Shown piece by piece: positions 52,737-61,916 of a DNA stretch of 64,000 nucleotides (position 1 is the stretch's first letter; every line of letters starts with the position of its first letter). The notes below the pieces were generated by a model, which ran no database searches, was not told the origin of the DNA, and worked only from the letters and a program-made list of their open reading frames with translations. The stretch is taken from NCBI RefSeq assembly GCF_000374125.1, contig NZ_KB893625.1:62001-126000 (forward strand), given 5' to 3'. The translations under genes and the position numbers were made by a program. Source of the stretch: Niabella aurantiaca DSM 17617. Lineage in GTDB: Bacteria; Bacteroidota; Bacteroidia; Chitinophagales; Chitinophagaceae.

Positions 52737-55205
52737 ATGACAATTTTATCCTTTCTTTTTTTGCTCTTTGGTCCGGCTACCCCGGTAGTAAGCCCGGCTA
52801 CCGATACGCTTCCCGGCGCCGTGGTCGAAGAGTTCCGTCAATCGCCATTCCCCAACAATACGTCCATAAAAAATAATGCCCCCGCGCTGTTATGGACGTC
52901 GGAGAAAAAGAATAATGGTTCCGATGTGTTGTACAAAGTGTACCTCAGCAGGGACCCGGCGTTCCCGGAAGGGCAAACCATTGAAAGCGCGCGCCAGCGT
53001 TTTTGCTTTTTTAATCCCCATCAGAAACTGAACGAGGGTAAATGGTATTGGAAGTACGACATCATCAATAAAGATCAGATCACCACCCGCGGCAAATATT
53101 CCTTTGTGATTGAGCCCGGGGCTGCCGGTATGGTTACCCCTGATTTTAAAACCCTTTTGAGCCGCATACCGGCCACGCACCCACGGGTGATGAACCAGGG
53201 CAGAAGCCTGGCACAGATCCAAAAAGAGGCGCCGCAGCATCCGCTCTACAAAAAGATAATTGAGGCCGGCGAAAAAGCGCTGACTGCACCCATATACCGC
53301 GGCCCCGTGGAAAGCAAAGATCCGGCTACGGAAAGAGCGTTGAACCAAACCGGTAAGAAAGAGATCGACCTGTATTACCGCTTGCTGGAAGCCTATGTGC
53401 TGTCCGGCAACCCTGCGTTTAAAAAGGAGCTGCTGAACCGGACCGGGGTACTGCTTGCCTGGCCCACCAATGATCTTTTGGGATCGCAGGTTTTAATGGC
53501 TTTATCAAGGGGGTGCGATGTGCTTTACAACGAACTTCCGGCCGGTACCAAAAAAAAGGTGCTGACCGTTATCGACCGGCAGATCAAACAGGGGTTAAAA
53601 AAATGGCCCGGTCTTACCGAAGCCCGGCATGTGGACAATCATTTCTGGCAAATGGAGCTGGCCGGCAATTTTTTGGCGGCGCTGGCCACGGTAAACGATC
53701 TGCCCTCCAGTAATGAAATGCTGGAATATACGTACGAGTTATTTATGGCCCGGTTCCCGAACCTTGCTACCCAGGAGGGCGGATGGGCAGAAGGTATCGG
53801 GTATTTTGGCGTAAATAAATCCGCCATTGTGGATATGGCGCTGATGCTCAAAAAGTCCTGTGGTGTAGATGTGTTTCAAATGGGCTGGTATCAGAACCTG
53901 GCCGACTACTTTTTTTACTTTGCCCCTGTGGACGGAAGGATCTCGGGCTTTGGCGATATGCACGAGCGGGTGAATATTGGCAATGTGGGTCGACCGATGA
54001 TGCTGGTAGAGGGGGAAGAAAACCAGGACTCCAAAGCGCTTTACCGCCTGTCTGCTTTGTTAAAAGCCGGTAGGCGAAACGGGCAAGCCGGCTACGAAAA
54101 ACAAATGGCAGGGATTGAGCCCTGGTACCAGGTGGTGAACAACATACAGTTCAACCCTGATCAATATGCGCCGCCCAAAAATATGGAGCCCGGCAAGATG
54201 TTTAAAGGCGTGGGCCTGGCTGCTTTTCATACCAATGTGCTGAACAGCGGCAAAAGCACATCGCTCTACTTCCGGTCATCGCCCTTTGGCGCCAAGGGCC
54301 ACATGCATGCCAATCAAAACTGTTTTAATATCTCCCGTAAGGGTGAGCCGGTATTCTACTCCACCGGTTATTATACTTCGTTTGCAGATCCGCATTCCCT
54401 TAGCGCGTACCGGCATACCCGGGCGCACAACGGCATATTGGTAAATGGTAATGGCCAGGCTTTTGGGCATGAAGGGTACGGATGGATCAAGCGCTTCATC
54501 AGCAGCGAAAGTATCGGCTATGTATGCGGGGATGCCACGATGGCCTACAGGCCTACGACGGACCCGCAATTTTTGGAGCTTTGCGCCCAAAATAAGATCC
54601 GGCAAACATCGGAGTTTGGTTTTGGCGATGCGAAGCTGAAGTTATTTGAACGGCATATAGCCTTCGTGCATCCCAATACGGTCATCATTTATGATGTGCT
54701 GGAATCGGCGCAGCCCTCCGAATGGACATTTTTACTGCATACCATGGAACAGCCCGAACTGGATGAAAACAACCGGTTATCGGTAAAGACCAAACAAAAT
54801 TATGCGCAGGCATTTGTAACCGGGTCCGGCCCGCTAAAGGCAGCGCTTACCGACCAGTTTTTTTCGCCGCCGGTTGATTTTAAGAAGAAATATGGCGCTA
54901 CCCCCAACCAATACCATGCTTCTTTTACATTGGCCCGGCGATCGAACGGGATGCGGTTTTTAGCCGTGCTTCAGCTAAACGATGACCAAAGCGGCATACA
55001 GGCTGTAAAACAGGCGGCACCGGGTGTGTATAAGGTGGGCAATATTGAAATAAAAGCCGAAATGGATGCTCAAAAGCCGGCGTTGCTGCTGGTGCGGACC
55101 GGTGGCTCCGTGCTCAAGGCAGGCAGAGACAAAACAACTTTAAGAGATAAAAAGGGGAAAATGACCAGCAGTGTCAATATGCCTATACCGGCCGTGGTGG
55201 AGTAG
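52737..55205 (+). CDS. Heparinase II-type polysaccharide lyase (PL21-like, DUF4962 plus heparinase II/III domain)
   Basis: An 822-residue secreted enzyme with a signal peptide. The N-terminal fibronectin-like part (about 40-125, PALLWTSEKKN and YKVYLSRDPAFPEG) is typical of DUF4962, then an alpha/alpha toroid has the motif VDNHFWQMELAGN (Asp300-Asn301-His302) and EGGWAEGIGYFG, and a C-terminal beta-sandwich has FGAKGHMHANQNCFNISRKG. This combination is characteristic of heparinase II, which cleaves both heparin and heparan sulfate. Together with the PL12 and PL13-like enzymes of the minus arm it would make a full heparin/heparan lyase set. The 187 bases after its stop contain phased GATACA repeats. 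Confidence 0.85.
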   Translation: MTILSFLFLLFGPATPVVSPATDTLPGAVVEEFRQSPFPNNTSIKNNAPALLWTSEKKNNGSDVLYKVYLSRDPAFPEGQTIESARQRFCFFNPHQKLNEGKWYWKYDIINKDQITTRGKYSFVIEPGAAGMVTPDFKTLLSRIPATHPRVMNQGRSLAQIQKEAPQHPLYKKIIEAGEKALTAPIYRGPVESKDPATERALNQTGKKEIDLYYRLLEAYVLSGNPAFKKELLNRTGVLLAWPTNDLLGSQVLMALSRGCDVLYNELPAGTKKKVLTVIDRQIKQGLKKWPGLTEARHVDNHFWQMELAGNFLAALATVNDLPSSNEMLEYTYELFMARFPNLATQEGGWAEGIGYFGVNKSAIVDMALMLKKSCGVDVFQMGWYQNLADYFFYFAPVDGRISGFGDMHERVNIGNVGRPMMLVEGEENQDSKALYRLSALLKAGRRNGQAGYEKQMAGIEPWYQVVNNIQFNPDQYAPPKNMEPGKMFKGVGLAAFHTNVLNSGKSTSLYFRSSPFGAKGHMHANQNCFNISRKGEPVFYSTGYYTSFADPHSLSAYRHTRAHNGILVNGNGQAFGHEGYGWIKRFISSESIGYVCGDATMAYRPTTDPQFLELCAQNKIRQTSEFGFGDAKLKLFERHIAFVHPNTVIIYDVLESAQPSEWTFLLHTMEQPELDENNRLSVKTKQNYAQAFVTGSGPLKAALTDQFFSPPVDFKKKYGATPNQYHASFTLARRSNGMRFLAVLQLNDDQSGIQAVKQAAPGVYKVGNIEIKAEMDAQKPALLLVRTGGSVLKAGRDKTTLRDKKGKMTSSVNMPIPAVVE

Positions 55206-55239
55206 GTCGCGAAAATTCCGAAAAAGCGCATTGTGAGGG

Positions 55240-55283
55240 GATACAGCAGGGATACACGAGCGATACAGAACGGATACAGAGAA
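55240..55283. repeat. Four exact 11-bp-phased GATACA direct repeats
   Basis: GATACA begins at 55240, 55251, 55262 and 55273, so four units of exactly 11 bp follow each other; the 5 bases after each GATACA vary. The period is close to one helical turn, which would place all copies on one face of the DNA. They sit between the heparinase II stop and the next sulfatase. Function unknown; a protein-binding array or a Bacteroidota-type microsatellite are both possible. Confidence 0.7.
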
Positions 55284-55392
55284 CAGATCAGGATCGGTCA
55301 AAAGAACAAACCGGGGCTTAAATACTTCAACTTTGTATGAAAACAGGTTAGATTGAAGAATGCATAGAAAACGTTAAACAATAAATGCAAAA

Positions 55393-56793
55393 ATGGATAC
55401 CATCTGTAAGACTTTATATTATCTTATGACAAAATTGTTTCAGCTGCTGGTATGGATATGCTGCGGCACTGCAGCCCGGGCGCAAAATATGGAGCGACCC
55501 AATATCCTCATCATCATGACCGATCAGCAAACGGCCGATGCCATGAGCGTTGCCGGCAACAAAGACCTGCGCACCCCGGCCATGGACCAGCTGGCCGCCA
55601 ACGGTGTACGCTTTACCCGGGCCTATTGTGCGCAACCGCTTTGTACCCCCTCACGTACCGCTATCTTTAGCGGCAAGATGCCTTTTGAAACCGGCTTTGT
55701 GGGCAATGCCCCTGAAAAGGACGGTCTTTGGCCCGATAGCTTGTTGATGATGGGGAAGATCATGGCGGATGGCGGATATAAAACAGGCTATGTAGGCAAA
55801 TGGCATTTGCCCGTACCTGTTTCCAAAGTCAGCCAGCATGGCTTTCAGTATATTCAAAATACCCGTTTTCAGGATTTTAATGATGGTGCCACTCCTTCCT
55901 TCTGTGCCCGGTTTATAAAAGAAAATGCCAGACAGCCTTTTTTGCTGGTGGCTTCCTTTTTAAATCCCCACGATATCTGCGAGTGGGCCAGGGGAGAAGC
56001 GCTGAAGATGGATGTGTTGGGTGATGCCCCACCCCCGGAGGAATGTCCCGCCCTGCCCGCCAACTGGCGGAAGCCCGCCAATGAGCCCGAGATGATACGG
56101 AAGCAGCAGCGATCCAACGCGCGCACGTACCCGAGCATCGGGTGGACGGGCAACCAGTGGCGTCAATACCGCTGGGCCTATAACCGGCTGGTGGAGAAAG
56201 TAGATGCGCATATCGGGCAGGTGCTGTATGCCCTGAAGAAATATGGCGTGGAAAGGAAAACCATTATCATTTTTACGGCCGATCACGGCGATGGCTATGC
56301 GGGCCACAGCTGGAACCAGAAGCAGGTACTGTATGAAGAAGCCGCCAAAGTGCCGTTCATTGTTTCGCGGCTGGGCCAGTGGAAAGCCCGTACCGATGAT
56401 ATGCTGGTTTGCAACGGCACCGATATCATTCCCACTATTTGCGGATTTAGCGGTGTAAAAGTTCCGGCCTATTTAAAAGGACTGGATATAAGCAAGAGGA
56501 TCGCCGGACCGGGTACGCTTTTGAGGGACACACTGGTCATTGAAACCGATTTCGCCGATAATGAGGAACTGCTGGGCATCAGCGGCAGGGCCGTTATTAC
56601 CCGGAATTATAAATATATTGTGTACAGTAAGGGCAGAATCAAAGAGCAGCTGTTCGACCTCGAAAAGGACCCCGGCGAAATCAATAACCTTGCTGTGCAG
56701 CCCCGCTACAAAAAAGAACTGCGCACCATGCGCCGGTACTTAAAGACCTGGTGCAAAGAAAACGGGGATCCGTTTGCTAGCCATACATTATAG
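55393..56793 (+). CDS. S1-family sulfatase (uronate- or amino-sugar-directed, subfamily unclear)
   Basis: A 466-residue secreted sulfatase. A signal peptide follows a slightly long n-region; ATG 55426 is an alternative start. The metal motif is IIMTDQQ and the formylglycine motif is CTPSR beginning at Cys84 (numbered from ATG 55393). GYVGKWHLPV, LNPHDICEW and FTADHGDGYAGHSW are family landmarks, the HDICEW stretch recalling iduronate/choline-sulfatase-like groups. In this locus a 2-O-sulfatase acting on the uronate would complete heparan desulfation, but this is a guess. It is followed by a 536-base spacer before the second GH88. Confidence 0.85.
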   Translation: MDTICKTLYYLMTKLFQLLVWICCGTAARAQNMERPNILIIMTDQQTADAMSVAGNKDLRTPAMDQLAANGVRFTRAYCAQPLCTPSRTAIFSGKMPFETGFVGNAPEKDGLWPDSLLMMGKIMADGGYKTGYVGKWHLPVPVSKVSQHGFQYIQNTRFQDFNDGATPSFCARFIKENARQPFLLVASFLNPHDICEWARGEALKMDVLGDAPPPEECPALPANWRKPANEPEMIRKQQRSNARTYPSIGWTGNQWRQYRWAYNRLVEKVDAHIGQVLYALKKYGVERKTIIIFTADHGDGYAGHSWNQKQVLYEEAAKVPFIVSRLGQWKARTDDMLVCNGTDIIPTICGFSGVKVPAYLKGLDISKRIAGPGTLLRDTLVIETDFADNEELLGISGRAVITRNYKYIVYSKGRIKEQLFDLEKDPGEINNLAVQPRYKKELRTMRRYLKTWCKENGDPFASHTL

Positions 56794-57329
56794 ACGGAGG
56801 CGATCGGTTTTGGAGTCCTTGCGGCACTCCGTCTCCTGTTAGCGGGTATTGCCCCCGGAATGCATTCGGGAGTTGAAACAGGGATCAGGCCGCCGCAAAT
56901 CATTGTAACAAGAACTCCCGGGAACCTGCTCGTAGCCGCAGTGCGGAAGGTGTCTTTTTTGGAAAAGACTTACAATGCCGGCGCGTTGCACCTCTATTCA
57001 TCTGTGTTCGTTGCTGATAAGAGCAATGCTGCGATGCAGCTTTTGCCTTTGACCCTCAAATTCTTAAAATTAACCTGACAGCTATAGTGTTTCCACTGAC
57101 CGGGAGCAGCAATAGTTTTGACACCGGCGTATTATCAGTGGCAGGCATAGGAGATGCTGAAGCACGGAAGGTTTATTTAACTTTTGTGCAGTGCAGTGGA
57201 ATCAAAAAAATGCTTTTTTAGGGCGAAAATTATCGGGATGCATTGGTCCTGTAGTACCGGTTCATCAATTTTAAAACTCTTTTCATCAAAAGAGTAAGTA
57301 AAAAAGAGCTGTTTGGGCTTTATTTGTTT
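56794..57329 (+). other. Intergenic spacer with nested inverted repeats
   Basis: No gene is recognised in these 536 bases. Just at its start AGACGGAG (56792-56799) and CTCCGTCT (56827-56834) are perfect inverted repeats, and inside them GGAGT (56812-56816) and ACTCC (56826-56830) form an alternative smaller stem, so two structures exclude each other. There is no T run. The rest presumably includes a promoter for GH88; TAACTTTT at 57178-57185 is a 7-of-8 match to TAnnTTTG. Confidence 0.4.
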
Positions 57330-58520
57330 ATGAAACAGATTGCATTGATTGCCATACTTCTTTTTACCAGCTTTTTGTTACTCCATGCCCGGCCCCCCGG
57401 ATTAGGCGATCAGCAAATTGCCCGTATTTTTTCTTTGGAGAGAAAATACCTTCAAAATGCCTGGGATAGCGTAAAAGCCACCGGCCGTATGCCGCGTTCT
57501 CCGCAAAAGGGATTTCAGCCCATTGAGGATTGGACCTCGGGCTTTTATGCCGGCAGCCTCTGGCTGGTGTACCAGTTCACCGGTGACAAAACGATGCTTC
57601 AAAAAGCCCGGCAGGCCACGGCAATGCTGGAGGCTGATAAAGACCTGACCCACAATCATGATATCGGATTTATCATGTATTGCAGCTATGGCAATGGCTA
57701 CCGCCTTACCAGGGATCCGGCCTACAAAAATATCCTCATTCATTCGGCGCGCACGGCCCTTACCCGCTACAATCCCCGGGTACAGTCCATCATGTCCTGG
57801 AACCCCCAGCCCGAACGGGATTGGAAGTTTCCGGTAATTATCGACAATATGATGAACCTCGAACTGCTGTTAAAAGCCACTGCCCTGGGCGGGGATTCCA
57901 GCTTTTACAGGGTGGCCGTGGCACATGCCAATACCACGCTCAAACACCAGTACCGGTCCGATTACAGCTGCTCCCATGTAGTGGACTATGACCCCCAGAC
58001 CGGGGCCATGCGCAGGCGCGACTGGAACAATGGCAACAGTGATCCGGCCACCGCTGCCTGGAGCCGGGGCCAGGCCTGGGGCCTGTACGGTTTTGGCTTT
58101 ATGTACCGCGATACGCGCGATCAAACATACCTGCAACAAGCCGATCATATTGCAGCTTATATTCTCAATCATCCCAATATGCCCGGGGATATGGTGCCCT
58201 ACTGGGATTATAGTGCGCCGGAAATATCGGCCATGCGCGATGCATCAGCCGCGGCAATTACCGCATCGGCGCTTTTGCAACTGGCGCCGCTGTCCGTACA
58301 TGGAAAAAAATACTTTGCAGCGGCAGAAAAGATTCTGAGCAGCCTCGCTTCGCCCGGATATTTAAACGAAACAGGAAAAGGCCTTTTCTTACTAAAGCAT
58401 GCTACAGGCAACTATCTTCGGAAATCGGAACTGGATGCCGGACTTATTTATGCCGATTACTATTTTTTAGAGGCACTGCTGCGGTATAAGGAGCTGAAAA
58501 AAAAGTATAGAAGCGTGTAA
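57330..58520 (+). CDS. Unsaturated glucuronyl hydrolase, GH88 (second copy)
   Basis: About 396 residues from ATG 57330; a TTG at 57324 is open too. It has a signal peptide. Landmarks are EDWTSGFYAGSLWLVYQF, the Asp111 motif HNHDIGFIMYCSYGNGY, Asp172 in PVIIDNMMNLELLL and WSRGQAWGLYGFGF. It is a paralogue of the copy at 38258-39448 but clearly diverged. GH88 removes the unsaturated uronate from lyase-made disaccharides. Its position directly before a chondroitinase-type lyase suggests it serves chondroitin or hyaluronan disaccharides while the other copy serves heparan; this is inference from gene order. Confidence 0.93.
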   Translation: MKQIALIAILLFTSFLLLHARPPGLGDQQIARIFSLERKYLQNAWDSVKATGRMPRSPQKGFQPIEDWTSGFYAGSLWLVYQFTGDKTMLQKARQATAMLEADKDLTHNHDIGFIMYCSYGNGYRLTRDPAYKNILIHSARTALTRYNPRVQSIMSWNPQPERDWKFPVIIDNMMNLELLLKATALGGDSSFYRVAVAHANTTLKHQYRSDYSCSHVVDYDPQTGAMRRRDWNNGNSDPATAAWSRGQAWGLYGFGFMYRDTRDQTYLQQADHIAAYILNHPNMPGDMVPYWDYSAPEISAMRDASAAAITASALLQLAPLSVHGKKYFAAAEKILSSLASPGYLNETGKGLFLLKHATGNYLRKSELDAGLIYADYYFLEALLRYKELKKKYRSV

Positions 58521-58608
58521 ATGCTTTTGTTTTCATCATAGGAACGTAGGGCGTCCTTATTAATTTTAACGGCTCAAACATTTTAAACAAAGACGGAAAA
58601 AATTGCCA

Positions 58609-61600
58609 ATGAATATTTTACGGTACTATCCGGTCAATAAGACCCACTTATCTACATGGGTAGAAAAACAATTACTTCTCTTTTTCATGGTGCTGGCTAC
58701 CACCGCGTCAGCCCAGCCGCCGCAGGGCAGCCCGGCTGAAAGAATTATCACCGGCCGGTATGGTTTTGAGGGGGAAACGGATATAAACGGCTGGTCGGCA
58801 AAAAATGGAGGGCTGAGTCTTTCTGCCGCGCATTATAAGGACGGGCGGCGCTCGCTGCAGTGGGACTGGAGCGAAGGCGCCACCCTGCAGGTGCCCTCAT
58901 TAAAGGGTCTGAAAGAAGCGGGCGGGGTTTTTGAAGGTGGGCAGCCGGAAGTTTACGAACCTTCTTTTTATCCCAAAGACCGTTTTGGGGGTATTAAAAT
59001 ATGGCTATACCAGGAGAAACCGGCGGGCGGTCAGCTCATTTTCCAGGTAGGGAAGGATGTAGCAGCCGCGCAAAAAAATCCCAAATACCGTTTTGCCGTT
59101 AACCTCGATTTTACGGGCTGGCGCACGGTTTGGGTAGGATTTGAAGAAGATGCCAGTGTGCTCGGCTATAAAGGGAGCGATGAATTGAATGCCCTGATAG
59201 CTTACCCCCAAAATGTAAAGGAAAGGACAGGAAAATTGTTTATTGACCATCTTACACTACTCACATTTGTATCCAACAAAAGAAATTCCGATGCACAGTT
59301 TGTAAACCACAAACGTGCCGGCCTGCGTTCGGCCGATGCCTACGAAATACTGAAACCCTGGCAGGCATTTAACGCCGGTAACAATACCCAAACGATCGAT
59401 ACGGGGCTGCTGGCAGCCGGAAGCAGGCAGATCGCCGATCGATTGCAATTCTTAATACTGGGCGATGGTACCGATAGCTGGAAAGAGCGCTACAGAAATA
59501 TGGGAAAAGACATGGAGGGCCGGATACGGGCGGCCAACAGCTTTTACGATAAATTGAACATACAAACCAAAAATGGATTTGTAACCGGTTTGCCCCTGTT
59601 TGGTATAAGAGATGAGCACCCTGCCGCTGAGGGGATGGTGTTTGAAAATGCCATGCAGCCCGTCTTGTTCCCGTTGGCAATGGATTATAAGCTCAATGGC
59701 AATCAGGCTTCCAAAGAAAAATTGCTGCGGGCCTTTGATTATTTCCTAGACCAGGGCTGGGCTGCGGGCAGTAGTATGGGTACCGTAGATCATGTTATAA
59801 AAATGGCACCCATTGCTGTTCCCGTTTTCTTGTTAAGAGATGAATTGAAGGCGCAAAACAAATTAAGACCAGAGGCGGATATGCTGGCCTGGCATACCCG
59901 GCTCGGTTCATTGCTGCATATCGATAATACCCATGGCGAAAACTCCGATCTTATACGCGGTGGCGCTATTGCCAAACTGGTAGCCATTTTACTGATGGAC
60001 GATAATGCCCGGAAGCAACAAATGCTGCAGGATTTTAAACGCTTTTTGGATCATGCAACGGCTATAGCGCCGGGCTATAGCGATACGTTCAAGCCCGATT
60101 TCTCGATTTACCACCATCGGGGTACCTACCTCAACACCTATGGTACCAATGCTCTGAATACCCTGGCCCTCATGCACTGGTTGCTGCAGGGCACGCCTTA
60201 TGCATTATCGGCGCAATCTACGGCCAATTTGAAACAGGCGCTGGTGCGCCAGGCCCAAATCGCCTACGGCGTAGAGATACACTACGGCGTGGGAGGGCGT
60301 TTTCCCCTCGGTAATAATTCGATCAATACATTTATTTTGCCCGCTTACGCTTACATGAGTATGCGGGGCAATACGGTGGCCGATACAGCAATGGGCCGTC
60401 TTTTCAATTATTTATACGGCATCACGGATCCGCAGGGCATAAAAGGGATGCTGTTCCCGGCGCTTACCTATTCGGGCACTTATGGCACTTTAAATTTAAT
60501 GGCAGGCCTGCACCGGCAAATGAAGGACCAGGCCGCGAAGCCCGGCGATGGCGCCGTAGCAATGCCTTTTTCGGGTTTGTTCACCTATAGAAAGGGGAAT
60601 GCCTTTGCCACTGTAAAGGGCTACAACAAATATGTGTGGGACTACGAATCGGGAGGGAAGAATGAAAATAACCTGGGCCGGTATTTAAGTCATGGCATGC
60701 TGATCACCGCGCAGGGCAATGAAAAAGACGGTTTTGCCGGGCTGGAAATGAACAATGGTTTCGACTGGAGCATGCTGCCCGGTGCTACCACCAAGATGCT
60801 GCCGGCGGATAAAGTGTTGTATTTTGCCAAACCGGATGAAAAATATATCGAAGGCAAACACCGGAATTTTTCCGAAAGCCGGATGGCCAGCGGTGTTCAC
60901 CAGGAAGGGAATGGCCTGTTTGGCTTCGATTTAAGGGACGATGTTTTTCCCGATGAAGACCGGTCGTTATTTGATAGCAGTTTCCGTGCCCGTAAATCTT
61001 ATTTCTTTATCGGCAATGAAATTATTTGCCTCGGATCCGGTATTCATAACCGGGATGGCCGTTACCACACGGTTACAACCCTGTTTCAATATCACACCAA
61101 CCCGCAAAAGCCCAATTTTGTGAACGGTAAAATAATAAGCAGCGGAGAACAGAAAGCGGGCGGGGCCTGGTTTACCGACCAGAACGGACTGCAATACATT
61201 ATCCCCGGAGGGCAGGATATTGTATGGAGCCAGAAACCGCAGGTTGCCTACCGGTCTGCCAATGTAGGCGACCAAAAGAAAATAGCATTGGCGAAGGGTG
61301 AGCCCTATCAGAAAATAGAAGCTACTTATACCAGGGCCTGGTTTGACCATGGTACGGCACCTCAAAACAAGGGGTACGAATACGAGATCCTGCTCAATAC
61401 AACGGCAGCTGCGGCAAAGCCTTACCTGCAAAACAAGACCTACGAGGTATTGGAGAAAAACAACGCCGCTCACATTATCCGGCACCGGTTTGCCGGTATT
61501 ACTGCCTATGCCATTTTTGAGCCGAACCGGTCACTGGCTGGTATTTTGCAAAGTACGGATGCGCCCCTGCTGGCTATGGCTAAAAAAGAAAACGACAGCA

Positions 61601-61875
61601 GCCTGTTGCTGACCATTGCCGACCCGGACATTCAGCAACCCAGGTGGGGGCACAATATGTCGAACATGCCCGACAGTATTAACAATACCTGGAACAAGGG
61701 CAGTGTGGTTACGGTTACATTGAAAGGCGAATGGTATCCGGCCCGGCATATTGTACCGCTGATCGATCATGAAATAAAGGATGGGAAAACCATCATCAGG
61801 CTCTATTGCCGGGATGGTGAAAGCATTGATGTGCCGTTGCAACAGCGCGTAGCTGGCAGCGGCGAAGTTGAATAA
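58609..61875 (+). CDS. Chondroitinase ABC-type polysaccharide lyase, PL8
   Basis: About 1088 residues from ATG 58609 (TTG 58603 is also in frame). A signal peptide ends near TASAQ. The N-terminal beta-sandwich (about 30-230, YGFEGETDINGW, SLQWDWSEGATL) matches the ABC lyase N domain; an alpha/alpha toroid follows with NTHGENSDLIRGG, the catalytic-type HHRGTY (His502/His503, Tyr507/Tyr511) and HYGVGGRFPLG (Arg564). The C-terminal half is the PL8 beta-sandwich pair. Length and order fit chondroitin sulfate ABC lyases, which also act on dermatan sulfate and hyaluronan. This broadens the locus beyond heparan. Confidence 0.9.
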   Translation: MNILRYYPVNKTHLSTWVEKQLLLFFMVLATTASAQPPQGSPAERIITGRYGFEGETDINGWSAKNGGLSLSAAHYKDGRRSLQWDWSEGATLQVPSLKGLKEAGGVFEGGQPEVYEPSFYPKDRFGGIKIWLYQEKPAGGQLIFQVGKDVAAAQKNPKYRFAVNLDFTGWRTVWVGFEEDASVLGYKGSDELNALIAYPQNVKERTGKLFIDHLTLLTFVSNKRNSDAQFVNHKRAGLRSADAYEILKPWQAFNAGNNTQTIDTGLLAAGSRQIADRLQFLILGDGTDSWKERYRNMGKDMEGRIRAANSFYDKLNIQTKNGFVTGLPLFGIRDEHPAAEGMVFENAMQPVLFPLAMDYKLNGNQASKEKLLRAFDYFLDQGWAAGSSMGTVDHVIKMAPIAVPVFLLRDELKAQNKLRPEADMLAWHTRLGSLLHIDNTHGENSDLIRGGAIAKLVAILLMDDNARKQQMLQDFKRFLDHATAIAPGYSDTFKPDFSIYHHRGTYLNTYGTNALNTLALMHWLLQGTPYALSAQSTANLKQALVRQAQIAYGVEIHYGVGGRFPLGNNSINTFILPAYAYMSMRGNTVADTAMGRLFNYLYGITDPQGIKGMLFPALTYSGTYGTLNLMAGLHRQMKDQAAKPGDGAVAMPFSGLFTYRKGNAFATVKGYNKYVWDYESGGKNENNLGRYLSHGMLITAQGNEKDGFAGLEMNNGFDWSMLPGATTKMLPADKVLYFAKPDEKYIEGKHRNFSESRMASGVHQEGNGLFGFDLRDDVFPDEDRSLFDSSFRARKSYFFIGNEIICLGSGIHNRDGRYHTVTTLFQYHTNPQKPNFVNGKIISSGEQKAGGAWFTDQNGLQYIIPGGQDIVWSQKPQVAYRSANVGDQKKIALAKGEPYQKIEATYTRAWFDHGTAPQNKGYEYEILLNTTAAAAKPYLQNKTYEVLEKNNAAHIIRHRFAGITAYAIFEPNRSLAGILQSTDAPLLAMAKKENDSSLLLTIADPDIQQPRWGHNMSNMPDSINNTWNKGSVVTVTLKGEWYPARHIVPLIDHEIKDGKTIIRLYCRDGESIDVPLQQRVAGSGEVE

Positions 61876-61916
61876 AAGAACAGCGATTACCTGGTAACAG
61901 GAAAAGTATTTTGAAA

